This document shows positions 1-8,135 of a stretch of DNA of 64,000 nt, piece after piece. The notes under the pieces were generated by a model, which was not told where the DNA came from, ran no database searches, and saw nothing but the letters and a program-made list of their open reading frames with translations. Made by a program: the position numbers and the translations under genes. The DNA is taken from contig NZ_CP163443.1 of assembly GCF_041053055.1 (NCBI RefSeq), forward strand, positions 9,593,001-9,657,000. The letters run 5' to 3'. How positions within the stretch are numbered: the stretch's first letter is position 1; each line of letters starts with the position of its first letter. This DNA is from Streptomyces sp. R41. GTDB lineage: Bacteria > Actinomycetota > Actinomycetes > Streptomycetales > Streptomycetaceae.

Positions 1-345
1 GACATCGGAGGGACCCCCTCTGCGGACAACAGCTCATGGGCGGACACGCGCATCGCCGACGAACGCGTCACGCTATGGGAAACCCCGGACGGCACCCCCG
101 TCTCCATGGCGGGCAGGACCCCCATGGTCGCGGGCCAGATCCGGGTGGCCCCCGTCTATACCCCGGCACACCTGCGCGGCCGCGGTTACGCGGGCGCCGC
201 GACAGTCGAGGTGAGCCGGGCCGCGCTAGCCGCGGGCGCGGCGGAGGTGCTGCTGTTCGCGGACCTGGCCAACCCCACCAGTAACGGCCTGTATCAGAGG
301 ATTGGGTACCGCCCGGTCGCCGACTTCGCGGTGTACGACTTCTAG
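1..345 (+). CDS. GNAT-family N-acetyltransferase, 3' part (5' end outside window)
   Basis: The reading frame is open from base 1 to the TAG at 343-345, so only the C-terminal 114 residues are present. The visible part has the acetyl-CoA binding signature of GNAT enzymes: a strand ending in IRVAPVYTP, then the pyrophosphate-binding loop RGRGYAGA followed by a helix. The typical C-terminal NPTSNGLYQRIGYRPVADF motif follows. The predicted reaction is transfer of an acetyl group from acetyl-CoA to an amine; the substrate cannot be read from the sequence. An internal ATG at 106 would cut off the beta-strand before the CoA loop, so it is unlikely to be the true start. The gene may be chromosomal flank of the island to its right. 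Confidence 0.85.
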   Translation, partial: DIGGTPSADNSSWADTRIADERVTLWETPDGTPVSMAGRTPMVAGQIRVAPVYTPAHLRGRGYAGAATVEVSRAALAAGAAEVLLFADLANPTSNGLYQRIGYRPVADFAVYDF

Positions 346-624
346 TGCGCCGCTCCGGAGAGCCGGCGAAGAACTCCGGAGGGCTCCGTAGCGGGCAGCG
401 CAGCGAACACATCTGCCATCAGGGGCCTTCTTCCGCCGAACTTCGCTGGACTTCTTCAGCGCACTCGCAGCACAGGACACTGGCGCGGCAGGCGCTGAGC
501 CCGCGCGGAGAGGCGCCGGGTGCCTCTGCCCCGCTCGAACGCGCAATTCGCACATCCCCTGGGCGCCTTGTCTGAGCCGTTACCTGCCGATGCAGTAGGC
601 CGTGGACGGGATACGGGAGAAAAG

Positions 625-909
625 ATGGCCAAGGACGCCGCAGACGAACGCGCAACCGCTCACACACCAGTCACCGCGAGTGATGCCGACGGAGGCCGCT
701 CGAAGTCCAGTGACGGCCCGACTCTCGATGAGATCCGCTCCTGGCCCGCTACGGTGAGCGTCCCCAAGGCCGCGACCGCGCTCGGCGTCTCAAAGAGCCA
801 CCTTCACGCACTGATCAAACGGGGTGAGTCACCGGTCAAGCTCGTGCCCCTCGGAGGCCGTCACCGCGTGATCACTGCTTCGCTGGTGCGTTTGCTCGAA
901 GGCGCCTGA
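625..909 (+). CDS. Excisionase-like helix-turn-helix DNA-binding protein
   Basis: This 94-residue protein has a disordered, charged N-terminal half and a MerR/Xis-type winged HTH in residues 40-94 (VPKAATALGVSKSHLHALIKRG, then LGGRHRVITASLVRLLEG). The family is typical of Streptomyces integrative elements, where such proteins direct excision or replication and usually sit just upstream of a tyrosine integrase gene. The ATG at 625 is preferred over upstream starts because GGGAGA (615-620) lies about 5 nt before it. No integrase follows; the next kilobase has no convincing gene, so the partner has probably been lost or displaced. A transcriptional regulator role cannot be excluded. Confidence 0.72.
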   Translation: MAKDAADERATAHTPVTASDADGGRSKSSDGPTLDEIRSWPATVSVPKAATALGVSKSHLHALIKRGESPVKLVPLGGRHRVITASLVRLLEGA

Positions 910-1921
910 CTGGGAGACGAACATGCCTCGCATGTGGTGGCCGAACTCGACGCTGAGGGCCATGGCCCCTGGCTGGGTGTCTGCCGACGGGTCTGATGGG
1001 ACCGTCGAGTGCATTACCGGTCACGTGGCTTCCCCTTGTGGGGTACGTCGGTCATCGACGCCGGAAGGTGCGGACCGGAAGGACTGCGCCGGGGCCAGCC
1101 GTCGTCGCCATCGCTGGCGCGCACGACGGCCCGGGGAATGGTGGTGCGAGCTCGGGCGGCAGCCGCTCGCCGGACATCCAATGGAGTCGGTACCGGCGGC
1201 GTGACCGGAGTGATGCGGGCCGCCCCGCGGTTTCGGGACGGGACCTCGGGCGCGTACCGCAGCACGGGTGCCGGGTCGGCAAGGCGCGCAGTAGTCGCCT
1301 CGATCAGCTGGATGGGCGTGCGAGAGGTGAAGGACGCGTACCAGCGTGAGCTGTAACCGTCCTGACCACCCCACAGAAGCCATCGGTGCGTGTCGGAGTG
1401 CAGCTCAGCCTGCGAGTCGGGGAGTCAGCGCGAGTAGGTGAGCCCGGCCAACTGGTCGGGGGCCGTGCACACGGTCGCGGCCCACGTGTCCGTGCCCTTC
1501 CACGTCCGCCACGGCAAACAGGACTGACGATGCGTAAACGAGTGTGCGTTCTGTGAAATTTCGCCCGATTTCATCCTCGGATGATTCCCTGGCTGCCTTC
1601 CCATATCTGCTGGAGATGCGCCAAATGGCGGTGTGCCTGGCGGGAGGCATCGCGTCGCGCTCTCGCTCGACGGTAGTGAGCAGCTCGTCGGCATGCAGGG
1701 TGAGGTAGGTAACGTAGGCTTCGACCGCTGCCTGAATGAGAGCTTTCCATCCTGAAGTTGGCCCCGGGTAGCTGTTGCGGCGTAGTGATGGACCGTTCGG
1801 CCACGGCGATCCCGTGTGGTGTTGAGCGTAGTTTCTGCCTCTCCGTAGAAGACAGTCATGCCTCGGGGCGGCGCTTGTTGCAGAACGGTGCAACTGTGCC
1901 GCGGGGAAGAGGTGATGGTTG
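910..1921. other. Gene-poor region, about 1 kb
   Basis: No reading frame here has convincing protein family character. A minus-strand frame at 1405-1893 has a plausible helical middle section (around 1600-1750), but its two ends look non-coding, so it may be a fragment of a decayed gene. A plus-strand frame ends at 1356 with no recognisable domain. A degraded integrase or other element gene could be present but cannot be shown. Confidence 0.4.
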
Positions 1922-3283
1922 TTATTCCTGCGGGTCCGCGTGCAGATCGGTCAGCTTGTTGATGTCAGCGCGCAGCTGGTCCAGCTTCTCGCGGTACGCG
2001 TTCACCGTGTCCATGGTCAACTGGGAGCGAGGCGGGATTCTGGTGACAACCATTCCGCCTACGGGGGTCACCCCGACAGCGCTAGTCACGTATCCCCACT
2101 TGCGGTCTTCCAGGGCTTTGATGGATTCGGCGATGACCATCCATCGGGGATCACTGGTGGATCGGTGCAGCCAGACCGCGATGCTTGAGGGAGAGCGAAC
2201 ATGGAACGGTACTTGCAGGCGGTGGCGGACCGTCTTGAACTCCTTCTTCAGGGCCGCCCAAGCTTTATCCAGCAGATAGAGGTGAGTCCGCTGTTGCTTG
2301 AAGTAGGCATCGCCGGGATAGGGAGGTTCCCTGTCGGGCCGCCATCGTCCGACGGGAGCAGGCCGCCAGTCCGGCTCGGGCACGCTGGCCAGGACGGCAG
2401 ACGGCACACCTTCAACATTTTTCTGAATCTGATCGATTTCGGTCGAGATGCCAGGCAATTCGGCGCTGTAGCGCTTGGTTTCCTCGCTCACGTCAGCAGG
2501 CGCCGCCGCAGTGGCGGCACGGTTCGGGAAGCAGAGGGAGTCAGCCACCGTGTTTTGGGCGAACTGTTGGGGCGCCGGGCTTCCCCTTTCCAGCAGCCGC
2601 TTACGCACCCGCTGCCACGCAAGGTCGACGCTGAACTCCGGCCCTATGCCGGGGATTCCGCGTTCAAGAATCTTGATCAGCTCGCCTGTGGCCTCCGGAT
2701 AGGTGGCGCCGGGCAGTACGAAGGACTCCCGGTTGTGCGGGGCAGACGTAAGTACTACGTCCCCGTAATCCCCCGAAGGATCGCTGTCCGGAGTGGCCGG
2801 TTCGCCCAAGGCTCGAGCCAGTTCGTCGCGCGTGGCCCGACCATGAGGACCCATCGCGCCGGCCAAACCGCTGTAGCAGCAGTCCAGCACGGTCAGGCGG
2901 TAACGTGCCAACGCGCCAGCTGTCCGCAGGACACGGCGCAGGTCCCGGTACGCAACCGTTCCGACTTGCGGGTAGTTGGGGTCGGCGCTGGCCAGGCACA
3001 GGTAGAGGTTCTCCCCTTCTTGGTCGCGGAGGCCGTGTCCGGCGAAGTAGACGACCAGGGTGTCCCTCGTCGCTTCCGCGGCGTCGCGGACCGCGCTCAA
3101 AATGCCATCTGCGGACGCTTCGGCACCGAGCACTGTGACATGGCTTCCGGGAAGGCCCCAGAGGTCGCGCAGCAGCTTGGAGAGCCGCCGGGTTCCGTCG
3201 GCTGCAGCGGGTAGTGATGTCATGCCGGTGTAGGTGTCCAGTCCGACGAGCACTGCCCGGCTTGCCCGCGGGTCAGGAATCAC
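1922..3283 (-). CDS. Caspase-like cysteine protease (C14 family), conflict-system effector
   Basis: This 453-residue protein begins with a caspase fold in residues 8-240. The first strand is AVLVGLDTY, the catalytic histidine is H83 in VVYFAGHG, and the catalytic cysteine is C136 in the DxCxSG motif LDCCYSG. The C-terminal 200 residues are unrecognised and predicted mostly helical. Prokaryotic caspases of this class act as proteases in immune or programmed-death systems. The upstream gene encodes an EACC1 protein, the adaptor found with such effectors. The GTG start at 3283 overlaps the EACC1 stop by 11 bp; a later start would delete the first core strand. Target and trigger are unknown. Domain assignment is firm, the immune role is inferred from the pair. 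Confidence 0.88.
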   Translation of the reverse strand: MIPDPRASRAVLVGLDTYTGMTSLPAAADGTRRLSKLLRDLWGLPGSHVTVLGAEASADGILSAVRDAAEATRDTLVVYFAGHGLRDQEGENLYLCLASADPNYPQVGTVAYRDLRRVLRTAGALARYRLTVLDCCYSGLAGAMGPHGRATRDELARALGEPATPDSDPSGDYGDVVLTSAPHNRESFVLPGATYPEATGELIKILERGIPGIGPEFSVDLAWQRVRKRLLERGSPAPQQFAQNTVADSLCFPNRAATAAAPADVSEETKRYSAELPGISTEIDQIQKNVEGVPSAVLASVPEPDWRPAPVGRWRPDREPPYPGDAYFKQQRTHLYLLDKAWAALKKEFKTVRHRLQVPFHVRSPSSIAVWLHRSTSDPRWMVIAESIKALEDRKWGYVTSAVGVTPVGGMVVTRIPPRSQLTMDTVNAYREKLDQLRADINKLTDLHADPQE

Positions 3284-3710
3284 CGTCAGCTACGCTGTTG
3301 GAAGGGGTGCCCCCCGCCAGTCCTGGCGCCTGGCCGGGGAAACCGGTACCGGTGAGCAGGCGTGTGATCTGATCTGCTTCTTCGGCGGAACCCGCCTCGA
3401 TCACCATTCGGGAGTCGCCGTGTTCGACGACCAACCGCACCGCCGACTGAACACGGGGAGGCAGCGAAGCTCGGAACGCTTTGTGTGAGTACACCAGCGA
3501 TGCCACGGAGAACCCACTGTTCAGTGCCAAACCGAGCCACTCGACCAGGCCAGCGGACATCGCGCCGTCATCTGCTTCTGAGCGGATCCGACTGATCTCC
3601 ACGTGCGGACCCACCGTGCGGTCCTGGACAAGCCACCGCGCGAAGGCTTCCGTTAACCGCGGTGCATCCTGATTTTGCACGCTGCCTGCCAATTCGATAC
3701 GAATGCGCAC
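3273..3710 (-). CDS. EACC1 (effector-associated constant component 1) family protein
   Basis: This 145-residue protein has the EACC1 pattern: a beta-strand-rich N-terminus (RIRIELAGS), a helix with RWLVQD, an amphipathic central segment around LVEWLGLALNSGFSVASLVY, and a strand with RLVVEHGDSRMVIEAGSAEEADQI. EACC1 proteins were defined by comparative genomics as constant small partners of caspase, trypsin or other effectors in actinobacterial NTP-dependent conflict systems. They are thought to link a sensor to the effector. Here the gene is first in a two-gene unit and overlaps the caspase gene. No STAND NTPase or other sensor gene is adjacent, so either the pair acts alone or the sensor is elsewhere. 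The start is GTG at 3710, with a G-rich stretch just upstream. Confidence 0.72.
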   Translation of the reverse strand: MRIRIELAGSVQNQDAPRLTEAFARWLVQDRTVGPHVEISRIRSEADDGAMSAGLVEWLGLALNSGFSVASLVYSHKAFRASLPPRVQSAVRLVVEHGDSRMVIEAGSAEEADQITRLLTGTGFPGQAPGLAGGTPSNSVADGDS

Positions 3711-3960
3711 ACTACCCCCACGTCGGGCTTCCGTTAGCGGATGCCGCTTGAACTGTACTGGCTGATCAGTGCACGTTCTACCGGACAGCGCAAGGGCATT
3801 TCCGTCGGCAAGGTGGTGAGGGTCGAAGGTGGGGCGGATCGGTCAAGTCGACTTGGGCGGCAGGGAGTCGAGAGAAGCATCGGCGGTGAAGTGAGTCCGC
3901 CTCACAGGGAGGCACCTCCGTTTCCCCCCCCGACCGTACTCGCTTCGATGGGGTGGCTGA

Positions 3961-4356
3961 TCACCTCCGCCGCGCGCCTTGGTTTGCGACGAAGGCCGAA
4001 CCGTCCTTCGTGGACATGGTCGCCAAGCTCCGCTGATTCGTGATCGCGACCTGGTTTTCCGCCACCGACCCAGCTTTGCCCACCTCGGACGATAGGTCTC
4101 GCAGGTCGGGGCCGGAGCCAGCGCCGCGCACCCAACCGCATGACCTGCGAAACCTGCGTGAGTCGAAATACCATATTTCACGCACACAACCGAGTGGCCC
4201 TTGACAAACCTGATTCCACATAATCGCCAACTCGTCGTCGTGGAGGGCGAAGCCGTGGTCGAGCAGGGGTGCAAGGGCGGGGTCGCCGGTGACGGTGGAG
4301 CCGGCGAGGTAGAGCGGAGAGACGTACAGGTCTCCGTCGGGGGCGAGGGTTGGCAC
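3961..4356 (-). pseudogene. Truncated DUF317 gene (second copy)
   Basis: The first 50 or so codons resemble the start of the neighbouring DUF317 gene: both begin with a short leader followed by VSPLYLAG or VSPGYLAG. After about residue 49 (near 4205) the similarity ends. The remaining frame to 3961 is arginine-rich and looks like non-coding sequence read through. A complete DUF317 protein would be 250-300 residues. The break probably marks where the conjugative module was joined to the EACC1/caspase region. The start is GTG at 4356, with only a weak TGAAG upstream. Confidence 0.55.
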
Positions 4357-4383
4357 GGTGGGACTTCAGGGCTGAGGGGAGTG

Positions 4384-5238
4384 TTAGCGCTGCCGTTGGG
4401 AGCCGGCGTGTGTGGCGAGCGCGGTCGGCGCAGCCGGAGGCGGAGGAACGTGCGTCGCCTGGGCTCGGGTGCTGCGGGCGAGCGCCGCCGCGGCCCGCGG
4501 GTCGGGCCTGGCCGTGTCTGCGCGGCTGACCGAGACGAGTGCGCGGTGGCGGTCGGGAATCTGGTCCAGAGCGCGCGGCACGGGGGTGGGGTCCGTGAAC
4601 ACGGCGGTGGAGGCCGTGATGAGGTGCTGCGGGGTGTACCGGCTGAAGAAGGCCTGCCAGCTCGGCGCGTACACCGGGTCGGCGCCGGCGGACATACGCC
4701 ACGTCGACTTCTCGGGTGTGAGCAGCTCGTCGTACTCGTGCAGCCAGCCGACGCCCATCTGATAGGCAGCGTGGCCGTCGGGCGAGACCGTACGGAACGG
4801 CCGGGAGCCGTGCACCGGCTCCCACCCGTGCCGCGCGGTCAGGGACGCGGGGCTGGTGCCCGTGTAGTGTCGGCCACCGCTGAGGTAGTCCGCGAAGTTG
4901 TTGTGCAGTCCGTCGACGACGGTCTCGGTGAAGGCGACCACGATCTCGTGGGGCGTGTTCCGGTCGAACGTGGTGATCCAGTCGGGGACGCCGAGCGGGT
5001 CCTCGGCGTAGGAGATGGTCCACCCGCCGTAGAAGCTCTCCACGGCGTTGGCGACCCGTACGCGCTGGCACGGGCTCGTGTAGTAGGTGTCGGTGCCGAA
5101 GGCGATGGCCTTGGTCCAACCAGGAGCGAGATCAAGGGTGTTGAAGATGCTGCGGCTGTCGCCGGGGCCGGCGAGGTAGCCGGGGCTGACCAGGACATCC
5201 GCATTCGGGTCGAGGGCGAGGGGATCCAGGCTGGGCAT
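4384..5238 (-). CDS. DUF317 domain protein
   Basis: This 284-residue protein carries two DUF317-type units, near residues 15-115 and 130-215. Hallmarks are VSPGYLAGPGD, SPCQRVRVA, WTISYAEDPLGVPDWITTFD and TPHEIVVAFTE. The tail (residues 225-284) is Ala/Pro/Arg-rich and disordered. DUF317 proteins are abundant in Streptomyces plasmids and integrative elements; their biochemical role is unknown. GAAGG lies a few bases before the ATG at 5238. The gene follows a broken HxlR-type regulator gene on the same strand, a pairing common in these elements, and precedes a truncated DUF317 copy. Confidence 0.8.
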   Translation of the reverse strand: MPSLDPLALDPNADVLVSPGYLAGPGDSRSIFNTLDLAPGWTKAIAFGTDTYYTSPCQRVRVANAVESFYGGWTISYAEDPLGVPDWITTFDRNTPHEIVVAFTETVVDGLHNNFADYLSGGRHYTGTSPASLTARHGWEPVHGSRPFRTVSPDGHAAYQMGVGWLHEYDELLTPEKSTWRMSAGADPVYAPSWQAFFSRYTPQHLITASTAVFTDPTPVPRALDQIPDRHRALVSVSRADTARPDPRAAAALARSTRAQATHVPPPPAAPTALATHAGSQRQR

Positions 5239-5337
5239 GAGAGGGCCTTCGGGTGGTGGGGCACGGGCGGGCTGAGCGGCTCGTGTGGGGGCACGCGGGC
5301 GCGGTCGCGCGGCGGAATCTGGCTGGGGGCACTCGAG

Positions 5338-6118
5338 TTACCTGGTCCGGGAAGGGTGGGAGAGCGCGGTGACGTACGCCGGGACGCGCGGCTGAGGGGC
5401 GGAGACGTGCGAGAACGGCTCGGAAGAAGCCGCAGGACTGCGGCGCACGGCGGCGCTCGCCCCTACGGCCTGCTGAGCTGTCGCACCGTGCTGGTCCGGG
5501 CGGGCCGCTGCCGGGTGTGCCTTGCGGGCGAACTCCGCGAGTTCGGCGTACACGGGCGTGAGTCCGCGGGCCGCGGACGTCAGGGTGTACTCGGAGCCCC
5601 GGCCGGAGAAGGGGCTCGTGCGGGTGATGAGCTGGTCGGTCTGGAGCTGCGTGATGCGGTAGTGGAAGGAGCCGGTGGCGAGCGCGGCGCACCGTTAGGA
5701 AGGGGGCCGTGCTGCGCGAGGGCATGGAGGAGGGGGGATCGTGCCTTTCCTGCGCAGTCGGCCGAGTGCGTCTTCTGCGCGCTCCGCCTTGGCGAGTGAC
5801 GACGTGCCGTCAGCGAGGTGGGTACGGTGCCAGGCCGAGAGCGCACGGTGGACGTGTTGTGTGGCGCGGCCGAGCGGTGAGGTCGTACACCCCGAACTGC
5901 GGCCGGTACAGGAGGCCGCTGGTCTGCATACGGCGCACGATCTGGGCCATGGCGTGGACACCTACCCATGGAAGCGCGGAGTTGATGTCGACCAGGCGCA
6001 TGGGGCCGTGGTGCTGGATGGTCTGCATGGTCCAGGTGGTCCAACGGGGTGAGAGGCGGGCGACCGCCTGGTCGACGAGTTCGGTGTGACGGGTGGGTGT
6101 GGTGGAGAGGTCGGGCAC
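5338..6118 (-). pseudogene. Tandem HxlR-type winged-helix regulator, frameshifted
   Basis: Coding similarity runs through three frame changes. From GTG 6118 the first winged helix is clear (RWTTWTMQTIQHHGPMRL, then PWVGVHAMAQIVRRMQTSGLL). Near 5885 the frame must shift to continue as PLGRATQHVHRALSAWHR. It shifts again in a run of six G (plus strand) near 5736 to give LLHALAQHGPLPN. It returns near 5690 to SFHYRITQLQTDQLI and SGRGSEYTLT, the second winged helix, ending at 5338. No single frame spans both HTH units. Because the shifts fall partly in short homopolymers, sequencing error is an alternative to real decay. An intact version would be a DNA-binding regulator of about 250 residues. 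Confidence 0.65.
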
Positions 6119-6149
6119 GGTGGGGTCTCCGGAGGGTGGTTGAGCGCCG

Positions 6150-6635
6150 TCAGCGGGACCGGGCGGCGCGTTCCGACGTGGTGCGGTTCGTGTCGGTGGT
6201 CGTTGCCGCAGGGTGCTGGGGAGTGGTGGTCGGTTGCCCGCCGTGGTGCTGAGGTGAGCGGGCCCTGGCGGCGTGGGCGCGCCGATCGTGCGAGGACGTG
6301 GCTGTGGCTGCTCGCTCGCGCTCCAATCGACGGGCCGCGGTGCGGTAGGCGGCCTGGTCCTGTCGCTCGCCGACCGCGAGGAGATAGATCTCCCGTTTGT
6401 GCTGGGAGGAGGCGGGAGCGTCCCGGTACCGGATGACCAACCGCCAGCGGGTTTCCGGGTCGACGTAGACCTTGTGGCAGCCCGCCAGTTCGCGCTGGAG
6501 GGCGGCGCCGCGTTCGTTGCCGTGGACCAGGTGCTGCAGTTCGAGCAGGGCCAGGTCGCGGATGTTCTCCGGTACGGCGCGCAGGTCGGCGAGAGCCTCG
6601 GGATGGGCGGCGAAGGCGTACCGTGCCCGGCTCAT
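6150..6635 (-). CDS. RelE/ParE-like protein of a conjugative element
   Basis: This 161-residue protein has a RelE-like core in residues 1-110. A helix (HPEALADLRAVPENIRDLALLELQHL) is followed by strands with GCHKVYVDPETRWRLVIRYRD and KREIYLLAVGERQDQAAYRTAARRL. The remaining 50 residues are low-complexity and His/Thr/Arg-rich. RelE-fold proteins are usually mRNA-cleaving or gyrase-targeting toxins, but the catalytic residues cannot be assigned here and no antitoxin-like partner was recognised. The ATG at 6635 overlaps the stop of the upstream gene (ATGA) and has GGGAG nine bases before it, so translational coupling is likely. Confidence 0.55.
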   Translation of the reverse strand: MSRARYAFAAHPEALADLRAVPENIRDLALLELQHLVHGNERGAALQRELAGCHKVYVDPETRWRLVIRYRDAPASSQHKREIYLLAVGERQDQAAYRTAARRLERERAATATSSHDRRAHAARARSPQHHGGQPTTTPQHPAATTTDTNRTTSERAARSR

Positions 6636-7438
6636 CGCGAGCTCCCATGGGGGCGCGTTGGAGCAGGTTCTGCTGATCGCGGCGGGGAGACCGCCAAAGG
6701 AGCCACGGCGAGGCCGTTGCCGCTGATCGTGGAGCGAGCGCGGGCGGCTGCCGCCCGACGGCCGAAGGCGTTTGGTGGGGCGGGCGCCAGGGGGAGCGGC
6801 GAGTCCCGCTCCACGACCCACGCGTCCGCCTCCTCGGCGCTGGCGAAGACACCCTCCCGCACGGTGTACGAGCGCAGGTCTTTGGTCGTCTCTTCGAGGA
6901 AGAGGCGATACGGCGCAGACGCGGAGTCGGGGTGGCTGTCGTAGACGAGGGTGCGGACCTCGACGCCGACGTCGAAGGAACACGGGTTGTCGGTGTAGTG
7001 ATCGAGGACCTCGTACCGGTTGCCGGGGTTGGTCCGGAGCAGATCCTCAAGGCGTGCCGTGAGCCCGTCGGCGGGACGGGGCCCATGGCGGTGGGACACC
7101 TCGACGGCTTCCTGTGGACAGCCCCGGCGGATCAGCCAGTGCTGCGCCAGCGGAACGACCGGGTGGCGCTCGGACGTGAAATCGAACGTGCGCTGCTCGA
7201 CGTCGCGGGCGATGTGCAGCATGACGTACTCCGCCGTCCCGGGGATGTCCCAGATCGCCGACCGGTCGTACAGCAGCAGGTAACTGTCGCGGCCGTCGGC
7301 AGTGTGGTGCTCGGAGATGGGGATGAGCTGATCGTCCGAGAGCGTGACGGAGGAGAAGTCGTCCTCGATCTGCTCAGTGGCGGCTTGGAATCCGTCGAGC
7401 CGGTAGCCCGGCGCAGGGGGTTCGTACGCGCGGGCCAT
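6632..7438 (-). CDS. Conserved hypothetical protein of Streptomyces mobile elements
   Basis: This 268-residue, mainly soluble protein has a mixed alpha/beta core (residues 1-210) with motifs such as YLLLYDRSAIWDIPGTAEY and NPGNRYEVLDHYTDNPCSF. A 50-residue Ala/Pro/Arg tail follows. It has no transmembrane segment, no nucleotide-binding loop and no catalytic signature that I can recognise. The ATG at 7438 is chosen because GGAG lies 6 nt upstream; the longer frame to 7711 overlaps the DUF4913 gene. It is co-oriented and nearly contiguous with DUF4913 upstream and the RelE-like gene downstream. The function is unknown. Confidence 0.7.
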   Translation of the reverse strand: MARAYEPPAPGYRLDGFQAATEQIEDDFSSVTLSDDQLIPISEHHTADGRDSYLLLYDRSAIWDIPGTAEYVMLHIARDVEQRTFDFTSERHPVVPLAQHWLIRRGCPQEAVEVSHRHGPRPADGLTARLEDLLRTNPGNRYEVLDHYTDNPCSFDVGVEVRTLVYDSHPDSASAPYRLFLEETTKDLRSYTVREGVFASAEEADAWVVERDSPLPLAPAPPNAFGRRAAAARARSTISGNGLAVAPLAVSPPRSAEPAPTRPHGSSR

Positions 7439-7439
7439 T

Positions 7440-8039
7440 TCAGACTCCGGCGGGCTCGGGCGAGGCCAGCAGCCGGTGGTGGGGTCGGGCTGCACTGGTG
7501 GTGCAGGCACCGAACGGGCCGTCTGGGGTGCGGAGTTGGAGCAAGGCCGGGTCGAGGTGGTCGCGGTGCCAGGTGGAGGGGCCGGTGAGGCCAGCCTGGA
7601 CGTCGGTGAGTTGCTGCCAGGCGAGCCAGAGGGCGTGCAGCCGGGCCACTGCCTCGGGGTGCTCCTGCCACTGCCGGCACCACGGGCGGCCGGTGGTGAT
7701 CTCCCGTCCATAGACCGGCAGGAGCAGGTTGTGCACCCAGTTGGTCAGCGCGGCCAGTTCTACGGCGTACGCCTTGGCGCCGAGCGCCAGGATGAAGACG
7801 GAGGCCGGCCCGTCGTTGGCATTGCCTTCGCCTGGGGCGGAGGCTGATGCCGGGCGTTCAGGGTGCACGGGATCGGCCGGTTCGGCGTCTTCCTGGGACG
7901 GCTGGTCGTCGGTGAGCCGGGCGAGCGTCTCGCCCTGCTTGCGGCTCTCGGCGACCAGCCGGGTGACCGTAGCGACGAGGTCGTCCAGGTCGTGGTCCGG
8001 TATGCGCACCGGCTCGCTCTCGTGGGTGGGTTCGGACAT
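7440..8039 (-). CDS. DUF4913 domain protein
   Basis: This is a 199-residue protein. Residues 1-75 are charged and disordered. Residues 80-190 show the DUF4913 pattern: NWVHNLLLPVYGREI, then WCRQWQEHPEAVARLHALWLAWQQL and STWHRDHLDPAL, ending in GPFGAC. The family is almost restricted to actinobacterial conjugative elements and has no known activity; the conserved Trp/His pattern suggests a small helical binding domain. AGGGG precedes the ATG at 8039 by about 6 nt. The stop lies two bases from the next start. Confidence 0.82.
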   Translation of the reverse strand: MSEPTHESEPVRIPDHDLDDLVATVTRLVAESRKQGETLARLTDDQPSQEDAEPADPVHPERPASASAPGEGNANDGPASVFILALGAKAYAVELAALTNWVHNLLLPVYGREITTGRPWCRQWQEHPEAVARLHALWLAWQQLTDVQAGLTGPSTWHRDHLDPALLQLRTPDGPFGACTTSAARPHHRLLASPEPAGV

Positions 8040-8135
8040 TGGTTACCCCTGGTGCAAGTTCTGGTGGGTGGGGTGCCGAGGTTCCGGAGAAACGGGGGTT
8101 TGGCCCGGCCGGGAAACGGGTGTAGAAGGCGCGGT

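Noticed and set aside
1405..1893. Minus-strand frame with a helical middle part
   Set aside because: The two ends look non-coding, no ribosome site was found and the family is not recognised.
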